Positions 25,683 through 35,979 of a DNA stretch of 64,000 nt are shown here, piece after piece. Position 1 is the first letter of the stretch. The number at the start of each line of letters is the position of its first letter. The notes beneath the pieces are model-generated. The model had not been told where the DNA came from. It worked only from the letters and a program-made list of their open reading frames with translations, and did no database searches. The translations under genes and the position numbers were made by a program. Source of the stretch: Cupriavidus numazuensis (GTDB lineage: Bacteria > Pseudomonadota > Gammaproteobacteria > Burkholderiales > Burkholderiaceae); contig NZ_CAJPVI010000001.1 of assembly GCF_905397435.1 (NCBI RefSeq), positions 248,001-312,000 of the forward strand. The letters are read 5' to 3'.

Positions 25683-26375
25683 ATGATCGATGTCTATAGC
25701 TGGGCAACGCCCAACGGCCACAAAGTCCATATCATGCTCGAGGAGTGCGGCCTCGAGTACAAGGTCCACCCGATCAACATCGGTGCGGGCGACCAGTTCA
25801 GCGAGGCGTTCCTCAAGATCAGCCCGAACAACAAGATCCCCGCCATCGTCGACCCTGACGGTCCGGACGGCGAGCCGATCTCGCTGTTCGAATCGGGCGC
25901 CATCCTGCTTTACCTGGCCGGCAAGACCGGCAAGTTCCTGCCGGAAGACGTGCGCGGCAAGTACGAGGCGCTGCAATGGCTGATGTTCCAGATGGGCGGC
26001 GTCGGCCCGATGCTTGGCCAGGCCCACCACTTCCGCATCTACGCGCCCGAGAAGATCGAGTACGCGGTCAATCGCTACACCAATGAAGCGAAACGCCTGT
26101 ACGGCGTGATCGACACGCAACTGTCGCGGCACGAATGGCTGGCCGGCGACCAGTACACGATTGCCGATATCGCGACGTTCCCGTGGCTGCGCAGCTGGCA
26201 GAACCAGGGCGTGGAACTGGACGAGTATCCGAACCTGAAGCGCTGGTTCAACACCATCGCCGAACGCCCGGCCGTGAAACGCGGCGTCGAAGTGCTGGCC
26301 AGTGCGCGCAAGCCGCTGCAGGACGACAAAGCTCGCGAAATATTGTTTGGCGCCACGCAGTACAAGCGTCACTGA
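25683..26375 (+). CDS. Glutathione S-transferase, YfcG/Ure2p-like (Nu class)
   Basis: 230 residues. The opening MIDVYSWATPNGHKVHIMLEE carries the Thr-Pro-Asn-Gly active-site loop used by Nu-class GSTs such as E. coli YfcG, which reduce disulphides with glutathione. KISPNNKIPAIVDPDG and PISLFESGAILLYLA complete the thioredoxin-like domain. LAGDQYTIADIATFPWLRSW marks the C-terminal helical domain. Length matches the family. The gene stands alone between two terminators. A role in glutathione-dependent disulphide reduction is likely; the physiological substrate is unknown. Confidence 0.9.
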   Translation: MIDVYSWATPNGHKVHIMLEECGLEYKVHPINIGAGDQFSEAFLKISPNNKIPAIVDPDGPDGEPISLFESGAILLYLAGKTGKFLPEDVRGKYEALQWLMFQMGGVGPMLGQAHHFRIYAPEKIEYAVNRYTNEAKRLYGVIDTQLSRHEWLAGDQYTIADIATFPWLRSWQNQGVELDEYPNLKRWFNTIAERPAVKRGVEVLASARKPLQDDKAREILFGATQYKRH

Positions 26376-26387
26376 AGCCGGATGGCC

Positions 26388-26413
26388 CCGGCGGCATGCC
26401 TTGCCGCCGGCAT
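26388..26413. terminator. Hairpin between convergent GST and unrecognised gene
   Basis: CCGGCGGCA (26388-26396) pairs with TGCCGCCGG (26402-26410) around a 5-base loop, followed by CATTT. It has a modest T-run, so it is a probable but weak terminator. Confidence 0.5.
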
Positions 26414-26425
26414 TTGCCCCCTCGT

Positions 26426-27262
26426 TCAGGCTGGCAGGCACTCCGCCTGCACGCCGTACGGCGCGCGCGGCATTTCAAGGATGCCGCCACGCCCGACCGG
26501 CAACCGACAAACCGCATTGAATCCATCCAGCGCATCGCGCGCCGTGTCACCACTGCAGTACAGCAAGCTGGTAGCGGGCAGCAGCACTTCCACACTGTAG
26601 GACTCGTGCGAATCCGGCACGAATAACGTGCCCGGTTGAACAAAATTCAGAAGATTCTCCCCGCCCTGACGCCAGCGCAGGCACAGCGCACCGCGATGGC
26701 ATAGCGCCCACCGCAGCCCGTTGGCGAGCAGGCACTCCCCTGCCTGCAGCTGCGCAAAGCCCGCATGCCTGCGCGCCGCCGGTTGTCCGTTGCTCGCAAT
26801 TTCCAGCGTCGAGCCGACCTGATTGTCGAGCGTGGCGACACACCCCAGCGAATAACGTAGCGCCTCACCTTGCAACAAGGTGTCTTCGGTTAGCGGTGCA
26901 TCAGCGGTTGAAGGGCTATCATCCGGCGCAATACGCACCAGGATGCTGTCGAGCGCGACATGCACCTGCATGGGCAAGTCGGGCGTCGGCGCAAACATGT
27001 CGGCGCTGCCGATCAGCACGGGCGCATGGTGCGGCGCGGCAATGCGGATGCCTCCGCGCAGGCACGCCCACCATTCACCGCGCGTGGCCACGAAGACCTG
27101 CTGGGTCTGACCAGCTTGCAGGAAGACGTAGTCGCACGTCACGCCCGGCCCCGCACAGGGCGGCAACAGGCGGGAATGGAATCCGATATGAAGGTCCGCG
27201 GCAGTTGCGCGACCTTGGCTGAAGGCACGCATCGGCGCGTCGAACAGCGAGTAGATCTGCAT
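26426..27262 (-). CDS. Uncharacterised protein (possible cupin-like fold)
   Basis: 278 residues, not recognised. Start ATG 27262 is supported by AGGGG seven bases upstream; a frame start at 27292 has no ribosome site. There is no signal peptide or membrane segment. The sequence is rich in short hydrophobic strands, Cys and Gly: CDYVFLQAGQTQQVFVATRG, then GEWWACLRGGIRIAAPHH, and ALCHRGALCLRWRQGGENLL. It ends with a region containing VPDSHESYSVEVLLPATSLLY. The strand-rich pattern with repeated Gly turns suggests a beta-barrel such as a bicupin, and HESY would be a metal-site candidate. This is a guess from pattern only. It is divergent from an XRE regulator gene with 254 bases between them. Confidence 0.65.
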   Translation of the reverse strand: MQIYSLFDAPMRAFSQGRATAADLHIGFHSRLLPPCAGPGVTCDYVFLQAGQTQQVFVATRGEWWACLRGGIRIAAPHHAPVLIGSADMFAPTPDLPMQVHVALDSILVRIAPDDSPSTADAPLTEDTLLQGEALRYSLGCVATLDNQVGSTLEIASNGQPAARRHAGFAQLQAGECLLANGLRWALCHRGALCLRWRQGGENLLNFVQPGTLFVPDSHESYSVEVLLPATSLLYCSGDTARDALDGFNAVCRLPVGRGGILEMPRAPYGVQAECLPA

Positions 27263-27516
27263 GGCAATCCCCTGACAGAGCGAAGGAAACACGATGGTCC
27301 CCTCAGACGCAACGACACCCGCGCAATCGACGCGAGCTTTCCATTGCGTGTACCCCGTTTGGCACGGCCGTCAGGCCGCCCGGTTCATGCCACGGTGCGC
27401 GCCTTCTGCTGGCGCATCCCTTGAGACTGCGGATCAGACACCGATGGTGAGTTGGAATATAAGGCGTCGTTGCTGCAGCGTCAAACTCCTAGCCTGTCGC
27501 CGAGCATAACTTCCCA

Positions 27517-27912
27517 ATGACCATGACCAAACAGACTCTCAGAGAATTCGGATTGCATCTTGCCCGACTGCGCAAACAACGTGGCTGGTCGCAGGAAACG
27601 CTCTCGCTGGAAAGCGGCCTGGCACGTTCTTACCTGAGCGGCATCGAACGCGGCAAGCGCAACCTGGCGCTGCTCAATATCTGCATGCTGGCCGATACGC
27701 TCGGCGTGCCACCGTCAGAGATGCTCGATTTTGAGAAACAGAGAAGCTCTGCCCTGCAAGTCGAAGAGCCGCGTTCCGTGTTCGGCAATGCGCAGAACGC
27801 CGCCATCGAAGCGACGCTCCGGCATATGGCCGAACTCAGCGAGGCCGAGGTAGACCTGGTTGCGGCAATGGTCCGCGCGCTGGCGCGCAAAGGCAGTTAC
27901 CGCTTGGGCTGA
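27517..27912 (+). CDS. XRE-family helix-turn-helix transcriptional regulator
   Basis: 131 residues. The N-terminal HTH (about 10-65) reads FGLHLARLRKQRGWSQETLS then GLARSYLSGIERGKRNLAL, a canonical Cro/C1 fold. The C-terminal 60 residues (ATLRHMAELSEAEVDLVAAM) form helices that may dimerise. Similar small XRE proteins often control a neighbouring gene. The only divergent neighbour is the unrecognised gene at 26426, and on the other side it is convergent with ureG, ten bases away. ATG 27523 is an alternative start two codons in. Confidence 0.85.
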   Translation: MTMTKQTLREFGLHLARLRKQRGWSQETLSLESGLARSYLSGIERGKRNLALLNICMLADTLGVPPSEMLDFEKQRSSALQVEEPRSVFGNAQNAAIEATLRHMAELSEAEVDLVAAMVRALARKGSYRLG

Positions 27913-27921
27913 CGAGCCCGC

Positions 27922-28551
27922 TCACACGCCCAGCATGCCCTGGCGTTCGATAAAGCGGATCACCTCGTCCAGCCCTTGCCCCGACTTCACGCTGCCCATC
28001 ACGAACGGGCGCTCCCCGCGCATCTTGCGCGCATCGCTCTCCATCACTTCGAGTGAAGCGCCGACATAGGGCGCCAGGTCGGTCTTGTTGATGACCAGCA
28101 GGTCCGACTTGGTAATGCCCGGCCCGCCCTTGCGCGGGATCTTCTCGCCGCCGGCCACGTCGATCACGTAGATCGTCAGGTCGGACAATTCCGGGCTGAA
28201 CGTCGCCGCCAGGTTGTCGCCCCCGGACTCGATGAAGACCACGTCCGCATCCGGAAACTTCGCCAGCATGCGGTCGACAGCCTCGAGGTTGATCGACGCA
28301 TCTTCGCGGATCGCCGTATGCGGGCAGCCGCCCGTCTCGACACCCATGATGCGCTCGGCAGGCAGTGCGCCGGAGATCGTCAGCAGGCGCTGGTCTTCCT
28401 TCGTGTAGATATCGTTGGTGATGGCGACCAGGTCATAGCGGTCGCGCATCGCCTTGCACAGCATCTCTAGCAGCGTGGTCTTGCCGGAGCCGACAGGGCC
28501 GCCGACGCCGACGCGCAGCGGAGGATTCTTCTTGGTACGAGCCTGGGTCAT
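27922..28551 (-). CDS. ureG: Urease accessory GTPase UreG
   Basis: 209 residues, SIMIBI-class GTPase. The P-loop GPVGSGKT is at about residues 18-25, with [18 protein letters not shown] (the CPH metal-binding motif) and [18 protein letters not shown] following. Guanine specificity comes from VINKTDLAP. UreG couples GTP hydrolysis to transfer of nickel from UreE into the UreABC-UreDF complex. It is the last gene of the minus-strand urt-ure block, 14 bases after ureF, and its length is standard. Confidence 0.97.
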   Translation of the reverse strand: MTQARTKKNPPLRVGVGGPVGSGKTTLLEMLCKAMRDRYDLVAITNDIYTKEDQRLLTISGALPAERIMGVETGGCPHTAIREDASINLEAVDRMLAKFPDADVVFIESGGDNLAATFSPELSDLTIYVIDVAGGEKIPRKGGPGITKSDLLVINKTDLAPYVGASLEVMESDARKMRGERPFVMGSVKSGQGLDEVIRFIERQGMLGV

Positions 28552-28565
28552 GATCGCTTCGGGAT

Positions 28566-29258
28566 TCAGGAACGGAACAGCCGGGAGTACTGCGTTTCGT
28601 GACGAGACGAAAGCAGTCCCAGCATCGGTGAAAACGTGGAAAGCCTCGGTGGCGTTTCCGCGGCGCGTTGTACAGCTTCATCGACTGCTGCGAGCACTGC
28701 ATCGTGCAAGCGCCGCAGCATGTGCTGGCCGGCCACCTGCCCTAGCGGCACGGCCTTGATGGCGGATGCCACCTGGTTTTCTGCCCAGTTGAAGCAATAG
28801 GCAGCCAGGCCCTCGCGCTCATCAATCTCCAGCGCCACACAGGCTGCCGCAAACGCCGTCGGCAGGCATACCGGCGATATGACGGCAAGATGCTCGCGCA
28901 ACGCATCGCCACCCCATCCCATCTGCCCCACGAGCTTCGCGAGCGACCAGCCCATCTGTTCGGTCTCGAGCCGCAACTCGGACGTCTCGCGTGTGGCGTG
29001 GAACCAGCCGTTCCACTCGCGCACCGCATCGACGTCCATCGCCAGCCAGTCGCGATGCAGCAGCAGCCACAACGGCGCTTCGCATTGCGCCTGGACGTAT
29101 AGCAGGTTGTCGCGGATCCAGCGTTCGGCGGTATCGGCATCACGGACACAGCCGATGTCGATGGCGGCTTCGAGACCTTGGGAGTAGCTGAAGCCGCCGA
29201 TGGGCAGCGCGGGGGAGGCCAGGTGAAGCAGGGAGATAAGTTGGCGAACGCTTTTCAC
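28566..29258 (-). CDS. ureF: Urease accessory protein UreF
   Basis: 230 residues, all-helical. The N-terminal [20 protein letters not shown] is the family signature, and [20 protein letters not shown] and [15 protein letters not shown] lie later. UreF acts as a GTPase-activating/fidelity factor for UreG in the UreDFG activation complex. The start codon is GTG at 29258 with AGGA seven bases upstream. The 528 bases between ureE and ureF are occupied by the DUF559 element, so the usual tight ureE-ureF spacing is broken here. Confidence 0.95.
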   Translation of the reverse strand: MKSVRQLISLLHLASPALPIGGFSYSQGLEAAIDIGCVRDADTAERWIRDNLLYVQAQCEAPLWLLLHRDWLAMDVDAVREWNGWFHATRETSELRLETEQMGWSLAKLVGQMGWGGDALREHLAVISPVCLPTAFAAACVALEIDEREGLAAYCFNWAENQVASAIKAVPLGQVAGQHMLRRLHDAVLAAVDEAVQRAAETPPRLSTFSPMLGLLSSRHETQYSRLFRS

Positions 29259-29271
29259 GGCTCCATCCTAC

Positions 29272-29649
29272 TCAACCGCCGGACCGCTCCCCTCTCCCGC
29301 TTGCGGGAGAGGGGCTGGGGGAGAGGGCAGGCGCATCGTCGTGCCCTAGCTCCAACAATGACCTACGAACGGCTTCAAGCACAGCTTCTGTATGTCCTAA
29401 TACTTCGTGGTTCCAAAACCGCAGCACATGAAACCCTTCGCGCCGAAACCAAGCGTCACGTCGGACGTCCTCTGCACCACCATGCTGGCCTCCATCGACT
29501 TCAATGACAAGCTTTAAGGCCATGCAGACGAAGTCTGCAATATACGGGCCCAATCGGTACTGGCGCTTGAACTTCTGGCCCAAGAATCGATGAGCTCGAA
29601 AGTGGTACCAGAGGCATTGCTCGGCATCAGTCTGGTTAGATCTCAGCAT
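29272..29649 (-). CDS. DUF559 (PD-(D/E)XK endonuclease-like) protein inside the urease operon
   Basis: 125 residues from ATG 29649; the frame is open further, and ATGs at 29736 and 29760 would add residues encoded by the right inverted repeat. The core reads NQTDAEQCLWYHFRAHRFLG, then FKRQYRLGPYIADFV, LKLVIEVDGGQHGG, and GFHVLRFWNHEVL. The Asp (IADF) and the EVDG segment match the active-site pattern of the Vsr-related DUF559 group. The C-terminal SPSPSPASGRGE is encoded by the left inverted repeat. The stop lies 13 bases before ureF. The function is unknown; a nuclease acting on its own flanking repeats is a natural hypothesis but is not shown. Confidence 0.8.
   Translation of the reverse strand: MLRSNQTDAEQCLWYHFRAHRFLGQKFKRQYRLGPYIADFVCMALKLVIEVDGGQHGGAEDVRRDAWFRREGFHVLRFWNHEVLGHTEAVLEAVRRSLLELGHDDAPALSPSPSPASGRGERSGG
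29287..29334 (+). repeat. Left 48-bp inverted repeat with internal palindrome
   Basis: CCCCTCTCCCGC (29289-29300), TT, GCGGGAGAGGGG (29303-29314) form a perfect 12-bp hairpin. A G-rich arm GGGGGAGAGGG and AGGCGC follow up to 29334. It matches the right copy in reverse orientation at 46 of 48 positions. Confidence 0.92.
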
Positions 29650-29673
29650 GCGTGCGAACGTAGGTGCTGGCAA

Positions 29674-29721
29674 GCGCCTACCCTCTCCCCCCGCCCCTCT
29701 CCCGCAAGCGGGAGAGGGGAG
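29674..29721 (-). repeat. Right 48-bp inverted repeat with internal palindrome
   Basis: Reverse copy of the left repeat. The hairpin arms are CCCCTCTCCCGC (29694-29705) and GCGGGAGAGGGG (29708-29719) with an AA loop; the C-rich outer arm reaches inward to 29674. The differences from the left copy are single bases next to the hairpin and in the arm. Confidence 0.92.
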
Positions 29722-29785
29722 TTCCGACGTCGGCATGTCATGGCGTGGTCGCACCTTCATACGCCTGAAACTTGAACCTAAGACA

Positions 29786-30388
29786 TCAATGCTTGTGCCC
29801 ACAATGCTCGTCATGCTCATGCTCATGCGAGTGCGAGTGCGAGTGCGAGTGCCCATGATCATGGTCATGCCCGTGATGCTCATGAAACACCGCCTGCGCC
29901 GCCGCATAGTCTTCCGCGAAGGTGGCGTCATGCCCGTGCTTGTGACCGCCACCATAGGCACCCGCTTCCGGCTCGAACGGCGCGTCGATCTGTACAGCCT
30001 GCACACCCAGCCGCGCCAGCATATCCGCGAGCACCGGATCAAACTCGAGCCGCAGATAGTCGCGCCCCACTTCCACCGGCGTATGCCGGTTCCCGAGGTG
30101 ATACGCGGCCCGCATCAGCGCATGCGCGTCGGTAGCGCGCACTTCCAGCACGCGCTCCGCAGCGGCCTGCACTTCGACGAAGCTGCCGTCTTCGGCCACC
30201 AGCAGATCACCGCCTCGCAGCACCGTGCCGCGCGGCAGGAACAACGCGGCCTCGTCGCCGTTGTCGAGCACGGCACGCAACCGGCTCTTGCTGCGCTCGC
30301 CAAACGGCAGAACCAGCTTGGGGGCGCGGCGCACAAGCACGGCGGCGATGCCGTGCGGCGCGCTCAGGACTTTGTCGATCTTCAGCAT
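29786..30388 (-). CDS. ureE: Urease accessory protein UreE (nickel metallochaperone) with His-rich tail
   Basis: 200 residues from ATG 30388. The N-terminal domain contains [20 protein letters not shown] and the central domain [13 protein letters not shown], with its conserved His, is typical. The last 35 residues are mostly His with Asp, Ser and Glu ([20 protein letters not shown]), a nickel store. UreE delivers nickel to UreG and the apo-urease complex. The tail is encoded by a run of near-identical hexanucleotides (about 29818-29855) that could change length by slippage. It is followed by the DUF559 element instead of directly by ureF. Confidence 0.95.
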   Translation of the reverse strand: MLKIDKVLSAPHGIAAVLVRRAPKLVLPFGERSKSRLRAVLDNGDEAALFLPRGTVLRGGDLLVAEDGSFVEVQAAAERVLEVRATDAHALMRAAYHLGNRHTPVEVGRDYLRLEFDPVLADMLARLGVQAVQIDAPFEPEAGAYGGGHKHGHDATFAEDYAAAQAVFHEHHGHDHDHGHSHSHSHSHEHEHDEHCGHKH

Positions 30389-30402
30389 TGCGGGAACCAG
30401 AA

Positions 30403-32117
<1,715 letters not shown>

Positions 32118-32118
<1 letters not shown>

Positions 32119-32423
32119 TACAGCGCTCCCATGATCTTGCCGTTGAAGCCGTAGACGATGCGGTCGCCATCGAGCGCGACGAGTTCCACGGTGCGTGTCT
32201 GGCCCGGCTCGAACCGCACGGCAGTCCCCGCGGCGATATTGAGGCGGAAGCCACGCGTAGCCTCGCGATCGAACGACAGCGCGCCGTTGGTCTCGTAGAA
32301 GTGGAAATGCGAGCCCACCTGGATCGGCCGGTCGCCCGTGTTGGCCACCGTCACGCTCACCGTGGAGCGGCCCACATTGAGTTCGATCTCGCCGTCCGCA
32401 GGCATCAGTTCACCGGGAATCAT
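32118..32423 (-). CDS. ureB: Urease beta subunit UreB
   Basis: 101 residues, starting [19 protein letters not shown]. The family stretch [19 protein letters not shown] is intact. ATG 32423 is preferred to ATG 32429 because GAGGAG lies six bases before it, whereas it would abut the other. UreB is a structural subunit packing against UreC. The stop TAA overlaps the ureC start by one base (TAATG), indicating coupling. Upstream is a HupE/UreJ permease gene rather than ureA itself. Confidence 0.97.
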
Positions 32424-32433
32424 CGCCATCTCC

Positions 32434-33045
32434 TCAGGCCATCAGCAGGCCGACGCCGTACAGCGCAACGCCCGCACCCGCCACGCGCGCCAGCCAACCC
32501 GCGCGATGGCGCAGATACGTGCCCGCCACGATACCCAACAGGTGCAGCGCCATGGTGGCCACGGCAAAGCCGCCGACATACGCCAGCACGGCCGGAAGCG
32601 CAGCGGCAGTACCGGGAAGCTCGGCACCATGCGCATAACCATGGAATACGGCGAAGCCGCCGACGATCGCCATGCCGGCCCACGCCGGCAGCTTCGCGCG
32701 AATTGCGACCAGCACGCCGACCACGAGCAGCGAGGCGGCAATCATCGGTTCCACCGCGGGCAGCGCCACACCGGCGAGCCCAAGGCCGGCACCGACCAGC
32801 ATCAGCGCCACAAATGCGAGCGGCAGGCGCAACGTATCCGCTGCCGAGCGTGCGCACAGGGCGCTCCAGACACCCACCGCTGCCATCGCCAGCAAGTGAT
32901 CCGCGCCGGTGAAAGGATGCAGCAGGCCTGCCCACAAGCTGGCCCCGACGGTAGCGGCATCATGGCCGGGATGGGCAAACGCGGAGGCGGCAGCGAGGGA
33001 CAGCGTGGCGCCCAGGGCCAGGCGCGAGCAGGCGGAACGGTTCAT
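32434..33045 (-). CDS. HupE/UreJ-family nickel permease
   Basis: 203 residues. An export-type N-terminus (to about residue 25, ending [10 protein letters not shown]) is followed by six or so hydrophobic helices. The family motif [12 protein letters not shown] and the later [16 protein letters not shown] contain the His and Asp expected for divalent nickel transport. Nickel is the cofactor of the urease encoded on both sides. The gene sits between ureA (upstream) and ureB (10 bases downstream), an order also known from other beta-proteobacteria (UreJ). Membrane location is certain from the pattern; nickel specificity is from context. Confidence 0.92.
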   Translation of the reverse strand: MNRSACSRLALGATLSLAAASAFAHPGHDAATVGASLWAGLLHPFTGADHLLAMAAVGVWSALCARSAADTLRLPLAFVALMLVGAGLGLAGVALPAVEPMIAASLLVVGVLVAIRAKLPAWAGMAIVGGFAVFHGYAHGAELPGTAAALPAVLAYVGGFAVATMALHLLGIVAGTYLRHRAGWLARVAGAGVALYGVGLLMA

Positions 33046-33096
33046 ATCGGCTCTCGATGGATGTTGTTGCTGTTGTCGGTGTGGTCCGGTAAGTCT

Positions 33097-33399
33097 TCAG
33101 ACAATGGGATGGTGAACCGTGACGAGCTTGGTGCCGTCCGGAAACGTCGCTTCAACCTGGATCTCGGGGATCATCTCGGCCACGCCATCCATCACGTCGT
33201 CGCGGCTCAGCACGGTAGTGCCTTCGTGCATCAGTTCGGCGACCGTGCGGCCGTCGCGCGCGCCTTCCATGATTGCGGCGGTGATCAGCGCCACGGCTTC
33301 GGGATAGTTCAGCTTGAGACCGCGCGCGCGGCGGCGCTCCGCAAGCAGCGCGGCGGTGAAGATCAGCAGCTTGTCCTTCTCTCTCGGTGTCAGTTCCAT
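33097..33399 (-). CDS. ureA: Urease gamma subunit UreA
   Basis: 100 residues, starting [20 protein letters not shown] and ending [11 protein letters not shown]. It carries [20 protein letters not shown] and the helix with [20 protein letters not shown], standard for UreA. ATG 33399 starts the family consensus; upstream codons are Arg/Cys-rich and unsupported. It is the first urease structural gene transcribed after ureD, with 34 bases between them. Confidence 0.97.
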   Translation of the reverse strand: MELTPREKDKLLIFTAALLAERRRARGLKLNYPEAVALITAAIMEGARDGRTVAELMHEGTTVLSRDDVMDGVAEMIPEIQVEATFPDGTKLVTVHHPIV

Positions 33400-33433
33400 T
33401 GTCGATGTCCTTGTTGTTCTCGTATTCCTGTCT

Positions 33434-34303
33434 TCAGGTGGCCCACAGCCGCAACGGCCGCGCCGGCACGCCGTGGATCGGCTCGCGCAGCGCGCTCCAT
33501 GCATCGACCATGACATGCCTGACCGCTTCCATCTGTCGGCCCAGCACGCGCACCAGCAGCATCGACTGCGCCGGTGACGACAGGCATGTCACCCCGGCGC
33601 GCAGATCGGCCGCGTAAGGCAGGCGTTCCGCGAGCGACTCGGCCAGTTCTTGCGTCGCGCCATGTCCGACCGCCCACAGCGTGCCAAGCACCGACATGCC
33701 GTCAAGCCCCGCCACTGCACCGCGCAGTGGCGACCCGGCATCGAGATGCGATTGCTCGATCCACAGCGCACGGCCGTTGCAGCGCACCTGCGTATCCAGC
33801 CACAGCGCGCCCCGATTCCACTGCTCGCCCGAGGCCTGCCGGCCCAGCACGACGGCATCCCAGCCAATCGCGCTGCCGCCTGGCGCAATAGAAAGTTCGG
33901 TTGCAATGCGCGCGCGCGCATCGTCGAACACGATGTTTTCCTGCGGCAGCCAGTCGAGCCGCGCGCCTTCCTCGACGGTCAGGCGCACATGCTGCGACGC
34001 GTCACGGCCGAGCGACTTGTACCACTTGGTGGCGCCCGGCGTGGCGATCACGGCATGGGTGCCGGCTTCCGCATGCAGGTCGATATCGAGCGTGTCGCCG
34101 CCCGCCACGCCCGCCGGCGGATGCAGGATGACGGCATGACAGATATCCCCCTCCGGATAGAGCGGCTTCTGCACCATCAATGGGCCGCGATGCTGCCGCC
34201 CGGCCAGTACGGTGCGTGCGCCGCGCGCGGCAAAGCGCAGGCGCAGGCTGGCCTGCCATGCGGGCGGCACAGCAACAGTGGAAGGAAAATCGGGATGACG
34301 CAT
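33434..34303 (-). CDS. ureD: Urease accessory protein UreD (UreH)
   Basis: 289 residues. Conserved blocks include [40 protein letters not shown] (as [10 protein letters not shown]) with GGVAGGD-like [12 protein letters not shown], and [10 protein letters not shown]. UreD forms the scaffold of the UreDFG activation complex and channels nickel into UreC. ATG 34303 is selected because it starts the family consensus; an extension to 34423 is Arg-rich and unsupported. It lies 132 bases after urtE on the same strand. Confidence 0.93.
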   Translation of the reverse strand: MRHPDFPSTVAVPPAWQASLRLRFAARGARTVLAGRQHRGPLMVQKPLYPEGDICHAVILHPPAGVAGGDTLDIDLHAEAGTHAVIATPGATKWYKSLGRDASQHVRLTVEEGARLDWLPQENIVFDDARARIATELSIAPGGSAIGWDAVVLGRQASGEQWNRGALWLDTQVRCNGRALWIEQSHLDAGSPLRGAVAGLDGMSVLGTLWAVGHGATQELAESLAERLPYAADLRAGVTCLSSPAQSMLLVRVLGRQMEAVRHVMVDAWSALREPIHGVPARPLRLWAT

Positions 34304-34435
34304 GGCTCGATGAATAGGCCGGCGATGCAAGCGGGGCAAGCTGCGGCACGCGCGCCGCAGCGGATGGCGGAAATCATAGCGCGCCGCCCGCCTCTGCGGA
34401 AGCGTCGCGAACGGCACCTGCACCGCTTCGCACCT

Positions 34436-35128
34436 TCACACGGCAATCAGCTCCCGCACGCCGTCCTGCTCCATGTTGGCGCCCTCGCCTTTCGCCACGA
34501 CTTCGCCTCGGCTCATCACGACGTAATGGTCGGCGATATGTCGCGCGAACTCGTAGTACTGCTCGACAAGCAGCACCGTCATGCCGAACTCGTCCACCAG
34601 CAGGCGCAGCGCCCGTCCGATGTCCTGGATGATCGATGGCTGGATGCCTTCGGTCGGCTCGTCGAGAATCAGCAGTTCGGGCTCGCTCATCAGCGCACGG
34701 CCGATCGCGAGCTGTTGCTGCTGCCCGCCGGACAGGTCTCCGCCGCGGCGCTGGCGCATGGTGCGCAGCACCGGGAACAGCTGATAGATGCGATCCGGCA
34801 CGCCCGTCGGCCGCGCCCGGCTCGCCGCGCCGATCAGCAGGTTCTCTTCGACCGTGAGCCGCGGGAAAATCTCGCGCCCCTGCGGCACGTAGGCGAGACC
34901 TGCCGAGACGCGCTCGTAAGGCGCTTTCTTTTCCAGCGCGCGCCCTTCCCACTGGATGCTGCCGCTGCGCGTGGGCACCACGCCCATCAGGCACTTGAGC
35001 AAGGTGCTCTTGCCCACGCCGTTGCGGCCGAGCAGCGTGGTGAGCTTGCCGCGCGGCACCTCGAACGAGACGTTGCGCAGGATATGGCTGCCGCCGTAGA
35101 ACTGGTTCAGTGCATTGACCTGCAGCAT
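34436..35128 (-). CDS. urtE: Urea ABC transporter ATP-binding protein UrtE
   Basis: 230 residues, LivF-type. Walker A GRNGVGKS at about 34-41, the signature LSGGQQQQLAIGRALM, Walker B LLILDEPTEGIQPSII and the switch His (LLVEQYYE region) are present. With UrtD it drives urea import through UrtBC. Its start is two bases from the end of urtD. Assignment to urea rather than branched-chain amino acids rests on the complete urtABCDE order beside urease genes. Confidence 0.95.
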   Translation of the reverse strand: MLQVNALNQFYGGSHILRNVSFEVPRGKLTTLLGRNGVGKSTLLKCLMGVVPTRSGSIQWEGRALEKKAPYERVSAGLAYVPQGREIFPRLTVEENLLIGAASRARPTGVPDRIYQLFPVLRTMRQRRGGDLSGGQQQQLAIGRALMSEPELLILDEPTEGIQPSIIQDIGRALRLLVDEFGMTVLLVEQYYEFARHIADHYVVMSRGEVVAKGEGANMEQDGVRELIAV

Positions 35129-35130
35129 GG

Positions 35131-35979
35131 CTATCTTCCCAAATAGGATTCGATCACGCGTTCGTCGCGCTTGACGCTGTCGAGCGTGCCTTCGGCCAGC
35201 ACGCTGCCTTCAGCCAGCACCGTGACCCTGCCCTCGTCGCCGGCGAGCGCCGCGACGAACTCCATGTCGTGCTCGACCACCATCATCGAGCAGCTGCCGC
35301 GCAGGCTGTTCAACAGCGCGGCAAGCTGCATGGTCTCCTCATCAGTCATGCCGGCCACGGGTTCGTCCAGCAGCAACAACTGCGGCTGCTGCATCAACAG
35401 CATGCCGATTTCCAGCCGCTGCTTCTGGCCGTGCGACAGCAGTCCGGCCGGACGATAGGCCTCGTCCTCCAGCCCCGTCAGCGCCAGCGTCTCTTCAATG
35501 CGACGATGCCCCTCCCCGGTCAGCCGCGCACGCAGCGACGACCACCAGCGCTTGTCGGCCTTCATCGCGAGTTCGAGGTTTTCCCAGACGGCATGCTGTT
35601 CGAACACCGTCGGCTTCTGGAACTTGCGGCCGATGCCGACCTGCGCAATGCGCGGCTCGGTCATGCGGATCAGGTCGATGGTCTGGCCCAGGAACACGCG
35701 GCCACTCACGTTGGCATTGCGCGGGCCGGTCTTGCCGGTGATGACGTCCATCATCGTGGTCTTGCCCGCGCCATTGGGGCCGATCACGCAGCGCAGTTCG
35801 CCGTGGTCGATCGACAGACTCAGCTTGTTGAGCGCGCGGAAGCCGCCGAACTGCACCGTCACGTCTTCCAGGTAAAGGATGGGGCCATGCGAGACATCGA
35901 TCGTGCCCGGCTCCACCACGCGGCCAAGGCCCGTGGCATTGCCGCTTTCCGCCTGGCCGTATTCGAGCGCGGCATTCAT
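35131..35979 (-). CDS. urtD: Urea ABC transporter ATP-binding protein UrtD
   Basis: 282 residues, LivG-type. Walker A GPNGAGKT is at 67-74; the signature is LLSHGQKQRLEIGMLLMQQP and Walker B is LLLLDEPVAGMTDEE. An N-terminal extension of about 30 residues precedes the ABC core, common in UrtD. Start ATG overlaps the urtC stop as ATGA, showing translational coupling. It acts at the inner face of the membrane with UrtE. Confidence 0.95.
   Translation of the reverse strand: MNAALEYGQAESGNATGLGRVVEPGTIDVSHGPILYLEDVTVQFGGFRALNKLSLSIDHGELRCVIGPNGAGKTTMMDVITGKTGPRNANVSGRVFLGQTIDLIRMTEPRIAQVGIGRKFQKPTVFEQHAVWENLELAMKADKRWWSSLRARLTGEGHRRIEETLALTGLEDEAYRPAGLLSHGQKQRLEIGMLLMQQPQLLLLDEPVAGMTDEETMQLAALLNSLRGSCSMMVVEHDMEFVAALAGDEGRVTVLAEGSVLAEGTLDSVKRDERVIESYLGR

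Larger units (their letters stand above)
29287..29721. mobile_element. 435-bp DUF559 unit bounded by 48-bp inverted repeats
   Basis: The unit fills most of the gap between ureE and ureF. Its ends are near-identical inverted repeats (29287-29334 and 29674-29721, two mismatches). Each contains an inner perfect hairpin of 12-bp arms. The interior encodes the core of one DUF559 protein, reading through the left end. There is no transposase and no clear target-site duplication. Similar CTCTCCCGC-type palindromes next to DUF559 genes occur in other proteobacterial genomes, to my knowledge. I infer a small non-autonomous or self-mobilising element. It lies in the same orientation as the operon and leaves ureF its ribosome site. 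Confidence 0.65.

Noticed and set aside
27294..27509. Plus-strand frame of 71 codons between the unrecognised gene and the XRE gene
   Set aside because: No ribosome site and mixed composition (Cys, Trp, Arg); more likely promoter DNA.
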